Shown here piece after piece: positions 1 to 6,958 of a stretch of 11,365 nucleotides of DNA (the first letter of the stretch is position 1; each line of letters opens with the position of its first letter). The notes under the pieces are model-generated. The model worked only from the letters and a program-made list of their open reading frames with translations. It was not told the DNA's origin and ran no database searches. Source of the stretch: an uncultured Solobacterium sp. (lineage in GTDB: Bacteria > Bacillota_I > Bacilli_A > Erysipelotrichales > Erysipelotrichaceae); assembly GCA_938041275.1 (NCBI GenBank), contig CALISH010000044.1, positions 1 to 11,365 on the forward strand, given 5' to 3'. The position numbers and the translations under genes are program-made.

Positions 1-50
1 TCATAATAAAAGCGAACCTCCTAAGTTGTTGTCCAACTTTTGGGGTTCAC
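1..50 (-). mobile_element. Probable left terminal end of an IS3-family (IS150-like) insertion sequence, running off the window
   Basis: Read on the minus strand from about position 49, the sequence begins TGAACCCCAAAAGTTGGACA, which resembles the terminal inverted repeats I know from IS150-group IS3 elements. It is followed by an AGGAGG ribosome binding site (about 19-24) and, 12 bases on, an ATG at 4-2 that would start an open frame beyond the window, as orfA does in such elements. The same bases also form a hairpin: 14-28 pairs with 34-48 (13 of 15 pairs, 5-base loop), followed on the minus strand by TTTTATTATG. It could therefore simply be the degV terminator, and both roles are possible. 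Only about 50 bp are visible, so neither the transposase nor the target duplication can be checked. Confidence 0.45.
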
Positions 51-74
51 TTCATAAGATTACGGCTTTTCTTT

Positions 75-914
75 TTAACAATCACTATCTTCAAATCCTA
101 CAATCAGACCTTGGTCAGATACATAGTAGGCACACACAATGGTACATGGAATAATATCAACCTTAGCCTCTGGGAAAGATTGTAGAATCAAATTCTTAAT
201 ATCATTTGCCATCGATTCATTATTGCAGTGTGCAATATGAACTTTCTTTCCGTTATAGCGGTGTGCAATCATCTCTTCTACAATTTTGCTTGTAGCCTTC
301 TTTTCACCACGACACTTATGTAAAATTTCAAGTGTACCTTGGTCAGATGCCTTACCAACACAACGAATACCCAATAAACCAGATAACTTTGCAATTGCTG
401 GACTCACACGACCATTACGAGCTAAATTGTCTAAGTTTGCAATATTAAATAATAAGTGTGTATGTTTCTTATACTCATTAATCGCATCACAGATTTCACT
501 AAAGCTTAATCCCTGTGCAATTAATTCCTTTAACTTTTCAATAATTAATAGAATTTCTGGTCCTACAGATAATGAGTCAATGACGTAGATATTGGCTTCT
601 GGATGTTCCTCCAAGAAGAGTGATCTACCCTGCATCGCTGCCGAATAACATCCGGATAATCCACCCGTAACTGTTACCGCAAAAATCGTATCGGCACCAT
701 CAAATGAACTTGCCCACTCATAGGCATTTGGACATGAAGTGGATGTTTTTCCCTTCGTATGTTTGAGTACGGATAAGAAACGCTCAACATTCGTGCGTTC
801 ATCATCAAAGAACTCTCCCTCATTCATAATAACTTTTAGAGGAACCGTTCTATAGTCAATATCTTCAATGTGAAATACGTTTGAAGATGAATCTGATACA
901 ATTCTATACTTCAT
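75..914 (-). CDS. DegV family fatty-acid-binding protein
   Basis: This 279-residue protein has the usual DegV length (about 280). Family landmarks are visible: an N-terminal IVSDSSSN (5-12, usually T-SDST), TSTSCP (57-62, the TS-PSP loop), TVTGGLSGCYSAA (81-93, the SGLSGTY-type loop whose Ser/Thr contact the lipid carboxylate) and NLARNGRVS (163-171, usually KGGRI). DegV proteins are cytosolic and bind one long-chain fatty acid between two alpha/beta domains; the FakB members hand it to the kinase FakA. The C-terminal segment is unusual. Where most members carry a G-H-GPG loop, this one reads CAYYVSDQG (261-269), so ligand handling may differ. AGGAGG lies just before the ATG, and a good promoter precedes it, so it is probably monocistronic. 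FakA is not in the window, so a FakB role is not shown. Confidence 0.9.
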   Translation of the reverse strand: MKYRIVSDSSSNVFHIEDIDYRTVPLKVIMNEGEFFDDERTNVERFLSVLKHTKGKTSTSCPNAYEWASSFDGADTIFAVTVTGGLSGCYSAAMQGRSLFLEEHPEANIYVIDSLSVGPEILLIIEKLKELIAQGLSFSEICDAINEYKKHTHLLFNIANLDNLARNGRVSPAIAKLSGLLGIRCVGKASDQGTLEILHKCRGEKKATSKIVEEMIAHRYNGKKVHIAHCNNESMANDIKNLILQSFPEAKVDIIPCTIVCAYYVSDQGLIVGFEDSDC

Positions 915-943
915 CGCGACCTCCTGCTTTTTAAGCTACATGC

Positions 944-972
944 ATTATAAATATTCATTTCTTTCTACGCAA
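944..972 (-). promoter_or_regulatory. Sigma-A-type promoter for the degV-family gene
   Basis: On the minus strand a TTGCGT -35 box (972-967) is followed by a 17-base spacer and a perfect TATAAT -10 box (949-944). The gene's AGGAGG and ATG lie about 30 bases downstream. The promoter sits between the lon terminator and the degV start, which supports separate transcription of degV. Confidence 0.75.
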
Positions 973-1001
973 AGCAATTCACAAATGTTTCACGCAAACA
1001 G

Positions 1002-1030
1002 AAAAAAGTCGGTACAATTCACCGACTTTT
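1002..1030 (-). terminator. Intrinsic terminator of lon
   Basis: On the minus strand AAAAGTCGGT (1030-1021) and ACCGACTTTT (1013-1004) form a 10-bp stem around a 7-base loop, ending in six T (1007-1002). It lies about 30 bases after the lon stop codon. A smaller hairpin (AATCAC/GTGATT, about 1036-1050) sits between the stop codon and this stem. Confidence 0.88.
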
Positions 1031-1061
1031 GTAACAAATCACAAAGTGATTATGCTTGTTT

Positions 1062-3365
1062 CTACTTTGGTTTTCTTGTTGTTTTTTTCAGAATACCAAC
1101 TGCCTTCAGGACTTCATCCACCTGTTCCACTGGGATAATTGTTAACTTCTCTTTCACTTCTGGTGCAATATCCTTTAAGTCATCTTCATTCTCTTTTGGA
1201 ATGTAAACCGTCTTTACACCAGCCCTAGCAGCTGCCATCAACTTTTCAGGCAAACCACCAATTGGCATCACGCCACCACGTAAGGATACTTCCCCTGTCA
1301 TCGCAATTAATGGGGAAACCTTCTTCTTGGTAATCAATGAAGCTAAAGCAGTTGTTAAAGTAATACCTGCAGAAGGTCCATCTTTTTTAACAGCACCTTG
1401 TGGAACATGGATATGAACATCATGCGTCTTTAGAATCTTATCTGCTTCTGGGAATTTCGATTTCACAAGAGATAATGCAATGCGTACAGATTCCTTCATC
1501 ACATCCCCAAGCTGTCCAGTCACAATTAACTGTCCACTGCCCTTTGTTAGTAGGGTTTCGATAAAGAGAATTTCACCACCACTTGCAGTCCATGCAAGAC
1601 CAGTTACGATACCAGGATTCTTTTGAACTGTGAGTTTTTCATGGTGAAGTGGTTTCATATCTAGCAGTGTTGGTAAATCACTTGCCTGAATCACAATCTT
1701 TTCTTGATGACCTCTTGCAAGTTTCACGGCGATAGCACGGCATACGGAATCAATTCTCTTTTTGAGTCCACGTACACCACCCTCCATCGTATAGTCCACA
1801 ATAATAGAACGTACCGCATCTTCACTAAACTCTAACTGTTCACTTGGAATGCCCATTTTCTCAACTGCTTTAGGAATTAAATGTCGTTGGGCAATCTGGT
1901 ACTTTTCACTTGCTGTGTAACCTTGAAAGTCGATTACTTCCATACGGTTTAGCAACGGTTCTGGAATAGAATCCAATGTATTTGCGGTACAGATAAAGAG
2001 TACATCCGAAAGATCATACGGAACATTCATGTAATGATCTGTAAATGTGTTGTTTTGTTCAGGGTCAAGCACTTCTAAAAGTGCACTTGCAGGATCACCA
2101 TTGTAAGACATACTCAACTTATCGATTTCATCGAGTACCATTACCGGATTTGAGGTGCTGGCTTTCTGAATACCATCCATAATTCTTCCTGGCATTGCGC
2201 CGATATAGGTACGACGATGACCACGAATATCTGCTTCATCACGTACTCCACCCAGCGCAACACGTACATATTTACGTTTGAGCGCATTTGCGATGGAGCG
2301 ACCAATACTTGTCTTACCCGTACCTGGAGCACCGATAAATAAGAGAATCGAACCCGATTGGCGCTTATTAAGATCCATTACCGCAATCTGTTGTAAGATA
2401 CGCTCTTTCACTTTCTTTAGACCGTAGTGGTCTTCATCCAAAATCTTCTCCGCAGCTTGAAAGTCAATCTTCTTTGTACGTTCTTTCTTCCAACTGATAC
2501 TTGTTAAAAAATCTAGATAGTTGTAAAGATTACCATATTCTGGAGAGTTACTGCCTTCTTGTTTTAGACGGCTTAAAACCTTATCCGCTTCACGACGTGC
2601 AGTTTCATTCATACCAGATGATTGAATCTTCATCTCCATCTTACGAATATCAGTAACATTCTCTGGATGCATGTCATCCAGTTCCTTTTGAAGATATTCG
2701 ATTTGTTTCTTGATGGCCATCTCACGATAGACTTTCTTATTGTCATTTTCTTGTGCAGCGGAAGCTTCGTTAGTTACATCCGTCATCTCTGTATATTCAT
2801 AGATATACTGCTCAATCTTATTTAAAAGATTGGAGCGAAGATTTTCTTCTAGTAATGCATACTTTTCTTCATCCGTGATATTTAACCATTGTGCCATGGC
2901 ACTGATGATATCCTCCATTCCCTTTAATTGAGAGATGAAGTTACGTGCACCTAGTGCCCATTGGTAATTCGCAGTTGCCTTAACAAGTGCACTCTTGAGT
3001 TGTTCAACTCGCTTCTTTTCATCGATTGGATCTAAATCATTTGTCATCGGTTTACGGATGATAGATAAAACTTCTAGGGTTTTATCACTATGTACAACGA
3101 TATCTTCAATATTGATACGTGATTCTGTCTTGATTACCACAAAACCACTATTACTAACTTCTGTAATAGTTCCTGATACACTTAATGGATAAAAGTTTTC
3201 AGGACGAAATTCATCTGTAGATAATGCCTTCTTTTCAATCGCAAAGATGATACGATCACCTACAGCAGGTTCCTGTCCAGTTGCGTTTTTATAGCTATCA
3301 CTGGTCAGATAAATATTTGTGTCTGGTAATAATACCGTGTTATAGATAGGAACGATAATTGCCAT
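1062..3365 (-). CDS. lon: ATP-dependent serine protease Lon (LonA type)
   Basis: This 767-residue protein is close to the usual LonA length (about 775-785). Lon is a cytosolic AAA+ hexamer that unfolds and degrades damaged and regulatory proteins. The domain order is complete: a divergent N-terminal substrate-binding domain (1-200), a helical/coiled region (about 205-290), the AAA+ module with Walker A GAPGTGKT (345-352) and Walker B VMVLDEID (408-415), and a C-terminal protease domain with the Ser-Lys dyad. KDGPSAG (661-667) places the catalytic serine at 665, and GGLPEKLMAA (703-712) places the catalytic lysine at 708, the same 43-residue spacing as in E. coli. The N terminus (VPIYNTVLLP) lacks the common PLRG signature, but its position and length fit. 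AAGGAGG stands nine bases before the ATG. A CIRCE operator upstream implies heat-shock control by HrcA. Confidence 0.98.
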   Translation of the reverse strand: MAIIVPIYNTVLLPDTNIYLTSDSYKNATGQEPAVGDRIIFAIEKKALSTDEFRPENFYPLSVSGTITEVSNSGFVVIKTESRINIEDIVVHSDKTLEVLSIIRKPMTNDLDPIDEKKRVEQLKSALVKATANYQWALGARNFISQLKGMEDIISAMAQWLNITDEEKYALLEENLRSNLLNKIEQYIYEYTEMTDVTNEASAAQENDNKKVYREMAIKKQIEYLQKELDDMHPENVTDIRKMEMKIQSSGMNETARREADKVLSRLKQEGSNSPEYGNLYNYLDFLTSISWKKERTKKIDFQAAEKILDEDHYGLKKVKERILQQIAVMDLNKRQSGSILLFIGAPGTGKTSIGRSIANALKRKYVRVALGGVRDEADIRGHRRTYIGAMPGRIMDGIQKASTSNPVMVLDEIDKLSMSYNGDPASALLEVLDPEQNNTFTDHYMNVPYDLSDVLFICTANTLDSIPEPLLNRMEVIDFQGYTASEKYQIAQRHLIPKAVEKMGIPSEQLEFSEDAVRSIIVDYTMEGGVRGLKKRIDSVCRAIAVKLARGHQEKIVIQASDLPTLLDMKPLHHEKLTVQKNPGIVTGLAWTASGGEILFIETLLTKGSGQLIVTGQLGDVMKESVRIALSLVKSKFPEADKILKTHDVHIHVPQGAVKKDGPSAGITLTTALASLITKKKVSPLIAMTGEVSLRGGVMPIGGLPEKLMAAARAGVKTVYIPKENEDDLKDIAPEVKEKLTIIPVEQVDEVLKAVGILKKTTRKPK

Positions 3366-3395
3366 TGTTGTATACCTCCTTGTGAGTATAGGAGT

Positions 3396-3425
3396 ATTTT
3401 AGCACTTAATAATAAAGAGTGCTAA
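3396..3425 (-). promoter_or_regulatory. Probable lon promoter overlapping CIRCE
   Basis: On the minus strand TTAGCA (3425-3420) and TAAAAT (3401-3396), separated by 18 bases, give a plausible promoter with a short leader before the AAGGAGG of lon. Both boxes lie in the CIRCE half-sites, so bound HrcA would block polymerase directly. The -35 matches the consensus at only four of six bases, and a TATACT closer to the gene is an alternative -10. The exact start is therefore uncertain. Confidence 0.45.
3399..3425. promoter_or_regulatory. CIRCE element (HrcA operator) upstream of lon
   Basis: The plus strand reads TTAGCACTT, nine bases, then GAGTGCTAA. This matches the CIRCE consensus TTAGCACTC-N9-GAGTGCTAA with one mismatch and exactly the canonical spacing. 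CIRCE is bound by HrcA, the repressor of groE and dnaK operons in Bacillota, and is released on heat shock when GroEL is titrated. A third half-site, TTAGCACTC, lies at 3429-3437, three bases from the second. The only gene downstream is lon. hrcA itself is not in the window. Confidence 0.9.
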
Positions 3426-3437
3426 TATTTAGCACTC
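3408..3437 (-). terminator. Possible terminator of the rarA unit, sharing a CIRCE half-site
   Basis: On the minus strand GAGTGCTAA (3437-3429), ATA and TTAGCACTC (3425-3417) form a perfect 9-bp stem with a 3-base loop, followed by TTTATTATT (3416-3408). It lies eight bases after the stop codon of the deoxyribosyltransferase-like gene. The T tract is interrupted, so termination may be partial. The second arm is also the first half-site of the CIRCE element. Confidence 0.5.
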
Positions 3438-3444
3438 AGCTATT

Positions 3445-3783
3445 TTATTCCATTGTTTCAAGATAACGAACTACTTTCCCACTTGCCTTTGCGTACTCAA
3501 TTTCCGACTTTGTACTAGAGCCGATATAGCCACCAACATTAATTACATAAATTTCATCTGCCATATCAATTTTACGTTTATGCATATCATCCAACATCTC
3601 TTTTGTCTTCGTTAGAGTGCCTTCATCCATGTTCTCCCAGACTTCGTTATCACCACTATGTCCGAATAATCCAACGCTAATTACAATATTTCCAGCAAGC
3701 GTCAAGTCTTTCTGTGCTTTCATAAATTCATCTTTAAAGCGTGTACTACCGCAAAGCGTAATCACTTTATATTTCCCCTGCAT
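3445..3783 (-). CDS. Nucleoside 2-deoxyribosyltransferase-like protein
   Basis: This small cytosolic protein (112 residues) has the Rossmann-like layout of the nucleoside 2-deoxyribosyltransferase/DUF4406 group. CGSTRF (11-16) follows the first strand as a phosphate/sugar-binding loop, DMADEIYVIN (73-82) is the family's central strand, and GSSTKSEIEYA (88-98) matches the GT-x-E-x-GYA active-site segment, with Glu94 as the likely nucleophile. Relatives transfer or hydrolyse 2'-deoxyribose on nucleosides or nucleotides; the substrate cannot be told from sequence. Its ATG overlaps the rarA stop by one base (TAATG), and GGAG in the end of rarA serves as its ribosome binding site, so the two are translationally coupled. 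Pairing with a replication-repair ATPase suggests a nucleotide-pool or house-cleaning role, which is an inference. A catalytically inactive member is possible. Confidence 0.75.
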   Translation of the reverse strand: MQGKYKVITLCGSTRFKDEFMKAQKDLTLAGNIVISVGLFGHSGDNEVWENMDEGTLTKTKEMLDDMHKRKIDMADEIYVINVGGYIGSSTKSEIEYAKASGKVVRYLETME

Positions 3784-5123
3784 TACTTTTTCTCCTTTTG
3801 ATAATCTGTCTTACCTATTGAATTAAAGTACTGTTGGAGTTTAGCTTCATAAGCTACATCAGAGAAGTGATATAGTCTTTCATTCTTAATCGCATCCGGT
3901 AGATACTGCTGTTTCACATAGTGATTTGGATAATCATGTGCATATTGATAGCCAACACCATTGCCTAACTTCTCTGAACCTGCGTAATGGGCATCCTTAA
4001 GATAAGATGGAATCGGAAGATTACCTGTTTTTTCAACTAGATCCATTGCCATAAAAATACCATTGGATGATGCATTCGATTTAGGCGCATTCGCAACATA
4101 TGTAGCCGCATTTGCAAGTATGATGGCTCCTTCTGGCATTCCAACTCGTTCAACGGCTAACGCCGCATCGACTGCAATTTGTAACGCTCTAGGATCTGCA
4201 TTACCACATTCCTCCGCAGCCGCAATCATAATTCTCCGAGAGATAAAACGAACATCCTCTCCTGCCGTCAACATACGTGCTAGGTAATAAAGTGTCGCAT
4301 CCGGATCAGAACCACGCATTGATTTAATAAATGCAGAAATCGTATCGTAATGGTTATCACCATCCTTGTCATAACGGATTGCCTTCTTTTGAATACATTC
4401 CTCCACAACTGACAAGGTAATATGAATATAGCCATCATCACTACGGTCCGTTGTAAGATCTGCAAGTTCTAGCGCATTCAACGCGGCACGTGCATCTCCA
4501 TCACAGATTTCAGCCAAAAATTCAGCAGCTTCATCTTCTAAGATGACATTGTCTTTACCGATACCCTTTATCGCATCTTCAGCTGCACGCTTTAAAAGAG
4601 TTATAATATTCTCTTTTGTTAGTGACTTTAACTGGAAGATACGAGAACGTGAAATCAACGCTTGATTCACTTCAAAATATGGATTCTCTGTAGTTGCACC
4701 AATCAAAATAATAGTGCCATCTTCCACATACGGTAATAGATAATCCTGTTGTCCTTTATTAAATCGATGAATCTCATCGATAAACAAAATTGTTTTCTTT
4801 TGATACATCGACATCAAGTCAATTGCATGTGTAATTACCTGTTCAAGATCTTTCTTGCCTGCAATTGTCGCATTGACTTGTTGGAAATCAGCAGAGGTAC
4901 TGTTCGCAATCACTTGTGCAAGTGTAGTCTTACCAGTTCCTGGAGGACCATAAAAGATTAATGATCCAAGCTTATCCGCTTTGATTGCACGATATAACAA
5001 TTTATCTTTACCAATGATATGTTCCTGACCAACAACTTTCTCTAAAGTAGAAGGTCTCATACGTGCCGCTAAAGGCTCTTCATTTTTCTTTGTCTCTTCG
5101 CTTGCATACCCAAATAAATCCAT
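3783..5123 (-). CDS. rarA: Replication-associated recombination protein A (RarA/MgsA), AAA+ ATPase
   Basis: This 446-residue protein matches RarA length (about 420-450). Visible motifs are Walker A GPPGTGKT (59-66), Walker B ILFIDEIHRF (112-121), sensor 1 GATTENP (142-148), arginine-finger region SRSR (158-161), a GDARAALNALE helix in the lid, and the conserved C-terminal tetramerisation part with GNADPRAL, VGMPEG and the NHYVKQQYLPD segment. RarA (the MgsA/WRNIP1 family) is a clamp-loader-like ATPase that acts on single-stranded DNA ends at stalled forks together with SSB. The ATG is preceded by an AAAGGGGG sequence and a TATAAT box. The gene heads a two-gene unit with the deoxyribosyltransferase-like gene and is separated from the ABC operon upstream by a strong terminator. 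Confidence 0.97.
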   Translation of the reverse strand: MDLFGYASEETKKNEEPLAARMRPSTLEKVVGQEHIIGKDKLLYRAIKADKLGSLIFYGPPGTGKTTLAQVIANSTSADFQQVNATIAGKKDLEQVITHAIDLMSMYQKKTILFIDEIHRFNKGQQDYLLPYVEDGTIILIGATTENPYFEVNQALISRSRIFQLKSLTKENIITLLKRAAEDAIKGIGKDNVILEDEAAEFLAEICDGDARAALNALELADLTTDRSDDGYIHITLSVVEECIQKKAIRYDKDGDNHYDTISAFIKSMRGSDPDATLYYLARMLTAGEDVRFISRRIMIAAAEECGNADPRALQIAVDAALAVERVGMPEGAIILANAATYVANAPKSNASSNGIFMAMDLVEKTGNLPIPSYLKDAHYAGSEKLGNGVGYQYAHDYPNHYVKQQYLPDAIKNERLYHFSDVAYEAKLQQYFNSIGKTDYQKEKK

Positions 5124-5147
5124 AGAAACCCCCTTTATCTACCCCAT

Positions 5148-5153
5148 ATTATA
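5148..5153 (-). promoter_or_regulatory. -10 box of the rarA promoter
   Basis: A perfect TATAAT on the minus strand lies 24 bases before the rarA ATG and just downstream of the terminator of the preceding operon. No good -35 is seen at the usual distance (TTTCTG at 17 bases), so the promoter is only partly supported. Confidence 0.5.
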
Positions 5154-5177
5154 CTTGTAATTACTTCATTCAGAAAG

Positions 5178-5199
5178 AAAAAGCTCCTTGCGGAGCCTT
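5178..5199 (-). terminator. Intrinsic terminator of the ABC transporter operon
   Basis: On the minus strand AAGGCTCC and GGAGCTTT form an 8-bp stem (one G-T pair) closed by a GCAA tetraloop of the stable GNRA type, running into TTTTTCTTT. It begins three bases after the stop codon of the last membrane protein gene. Confidence 0.9.
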
Positions 5200-5202
5200 C
5201 CC

Positions 5203-5748
5203 TCATGATTTTTTTCTAGCACTTTGATACATCCAGAAGATACAGAAACCAGTTAGAAATAAAGCGATAATCACAAGATGTAATATTTCAGAAATCACTA
5301 CTCTTAAGCCAATGACAATCGCAGAGAACAAGATAGCCAAACCCAATGATAGTTTATAATTTTCAATTTGATATAAAAATGTTTCTTCTAACACGAATAA
5401 TATCAATAATGATATTAAAAGGTATTCTAGGTCAACAGGATTAAAACGATGAAGAAAGTTAGAAAATAATGAATACAGTATATTACTACCAAGCAATGCC
5501 AATAGGATACGCTTGATGCGTGGTAATATTTTCTCCTTGATAGAAAGTGGATAAAGTGAAATATTCTTTAAATCTAACTGCATTTGATACAATAATCCAG
5601 CTACATATCCTGTTCCGTATGGAAATAAATCTATCAAGATACTATAACTACGCTCTGCACCAAGAAAGTAATACAAGCACGGAACAACAATTACAAATCC
5701 TATCAATCCAATTAAAGTATAAGCCTGATAAAATGATAATTTCTTCAT
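5203..5748 (-). CDS. Small ABC-2-like permease subunit 4 (hypothetical membrane protein)
   Basis: This 181-residue, very hydrophobic protein has about five to six membrane segments (roughly 10-29, 38-57, 80-98, 105-123, 133-151 and 154-174). It is not recognised by name. It appears to be the most diverged of four related membrane proteins in this operon. Like the others it begins with a short basic/amphipathic start and a hydrophobic hairpin, then carries a cytosolic loop with YPLSIKEK (66-73), matching RLLPIxxKE of its neighbours. Such an LP(V/I) loop, followed by a long hydrophobic helix, is typical of ABC-2 exporter permeases. It ends in a basic tail (SARKKS). Its ATG overlaps the stop of the preceding gene by four bases (ATGA), and GAGG serves as ribosome binding site. 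A role as a transport subunit rests on context. Confidence 0.7.
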   Translation of the reverse strand: MKKLSFYQAYTLIGLIGFVIVVPCLYYFLGAERSYSILIDLFPYGTGYVAGLLYQMQLDLKNISLYPLSIKEKILPRIKRILLALLGSNILYSLFSNFLHRFNPVDLEYLLISLLILFVLEETFLYQIENYKLSLGLAILFSAIVIGLRVVISEILHLVIIALFLTGFCIFWMYQSARKKS

Positions 5749-6326
5749 ATCGATTCCTCTTTGCGAATTTCATGCATACATGCAAATAGAAGAATGGCAA
5801 CAATCGCAAGACATATCAAATTTCCAAACACAACAATTGAATTAGTAATTTCCGTATTATTTCTAATCCATGTAAACACAAGTGCAGCAATCACAAACAG
5901 AATATATCGAATCATCATTCGATTTGACTTCACTGTGGTCATCATATTGAAATTTCGTAAACAGTAATACAAACAACCAATTGGAGCCACTACAAATAGT
6001 AAACTTAGTTTTGAAATCAAAGTATGAAACCAAATCGCACACAACACATATAGAACGTATAACACAAAAGTTATTTTCATATATGCATTGAAGTAATCTT
6101 TCTTACGAACCGGAAGTATTTGTAAGATTGGATTCCAGTTTTCATCAATCAAAACAGCAATGAGTTGTACTTGAAAAATGAAGAAGAAAATAATTCCAAG
6201 TATTTCTTGAAAAGAATATATCGGTATCTGCATAAATGAAATGTATATAAGAAATATAACAATATTTATTGCGATATTTTTGAAGTTAAATAAACGATGT
6301 CGATACAATGCATATATCCCTTGCAT
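5745..6326 (-). CDS. Small ABC-2-like permease subunit 3 (hypothetical membrane protein)
   Basis: This protein has 193 residues and about six hydrophobic segments (near 18-36, 40-60, 83-104, 106-123, 139-153 and 162-184). A QILPVRKKDY loop (69-78) aligns in position with RLLPI at 70-74 of the two preceding proteins, which marks it as a paralogue despite low overall similarity. It lacks the SSIRIL tail and the Y-x-EH motif shared by those two. A strong AAGGAGG lies seven bases before the ATG, and only 12 bases separate it from the gene upstream; its stop overlaps the next start. It is probably a membrane-spanning subunit working with the ATPase at 7585-8427. Substrate and direction of transport are unknown. 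Confidence 0.75.
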   Translation of the reverse strand: MQGIYALYRHRLFNFKNIAINIVIFLIYISFMQIPIYSFQEILGIIFFFIFQVQLIAVLIDENWNPILQILPVRKKDYFNAYMKITFVLYVLYVLCAIWFHTLISKLSLLFVVAPIGCLYYCLRNFNMMTTVKSNRMMIRYILFVIAALVFTWIRNNTEITNSIVVFGNLICLAIVAILLFACMHEIRKEESI

Positions 6327-6338
6327 AAAGACCTCCTT

Positions 6339-6917
6339 CTACCAATCTTTATTAGTTAAGATACGAATGGATGAAATATAAGCTAGCGTATAAAGAACAC
6401 CTGCATATCCCAAAAACTGAATAATAGGATTAATATTTGTTTTTATATAAATAAGTGCAGCAACACCAATCACAACTAGCAACATATACAAATGCTCAAA
6501 ATAATTTCGATGCCACATCTCGATTGGCAAAATAGCTGGAATTGTTAAAGCCTCAACAAACACGATAATATATAGTGCAACCAATATTGTACCCACCTCT
6601 TTATATGGAAAATATGATATGGATAATCCAAGGAATATTATTATATTGAGCATAAATATTTCTAGAAAAAGAATACTTACTCTTTCTTTAGCATTAATTG
6701 GCAACAAGCGGATAACTTTCTTCAACGGTCGCTCATGTCTAACAAAAACATTTATCAACTGAATCGAGAAGATCAACATAAGAGGGTTATCATAGTTTGA
6801 CTTTACTTTCACAATATAAAATAACGAATAAATCGAAAACAAAATATATAAAAGAGGAAAGATAAACTGTTTCTTTTTTATGAATGATTCAAACTCTAGT
6901 AATAATAATGCTTTCAT
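6339..6917 (-). CDS. Small ABC-2-like permease subunit 2 (hypothetical membrane protein)
   Basis: This protein has 192 residues, with a cytosolic N-terminal helix (MKALLLLEFESFIKKKQ) followed by about six membrane segments. RLLPI stands at 70-74, YFEHLYMLL at 139-147, YIKTNIN at 157-163 and the C-terminal YISSIRIL at 180-187. All four match the protein encoded just upstream (6959-7543) at nearly the same residue numbers, so the two arose by tandem duplication. The layout is that of a half-size ABC-2 permease without an extra extracellular domain. Its start is preceded by a 7-bp inverted repeat that holds the only ribosome-binding-like bases (AAAGGGA), an arrangement repeated before its sister gene. 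No transported substrate can be named. Confidence 0.78.
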   Translation of the reverse strand: MKALLLLEFESFIKKKQFIFPLLYILFSIYSLFYIVKVKSNYDNPLMLIFSIQLINVFVRHERPLKKVIRLLPINAKERVSILFLEIFMLNIIIFLGLSISYFPYKEVGTILVALYIIVFVEALTIPAILPIEMWHRNYFEHLYMLLVVIGVAALIYIKTNINPIIQFLGYAGVLYTLAYISSIRILTNKDW

Positions 6918-6921
6918 ATTC

Positions 6922-6939
6922 TTAGAAATCCCTTTCTAA
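6922..6939 (-). repeat. Hairpin leader copy 2 enclosing the ribosome binding site
   Basis: On the minus strand TTAGAAA-GGGA-TTTCTAA is a perfect 7-bp inverted repeat five bases before the ATG of permease 2. The G-rich loop is the only Shine-Dalgarno-like stretch near this start. The same element, with one loop base changed, precedes permease 1 at 7548-7565. Confidence 0.65.
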
Positions 6940-6958
6940 AATAGATTATTCTACTTTG

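Noticed and set aside
286..588. Plus-strand open frame of 100 codons inside the degV-family gene
   Set aside because: It is fully antisense to a well-supported gene, has no ribosome binding site, and its product shows no recognisable motif.
940..1206. Plus-strand open frame of 88 codons across the lon terminator and the end of lon
   Set aside because: It reads through a strong terminator hairpin and the antisense of lon, with no family features.
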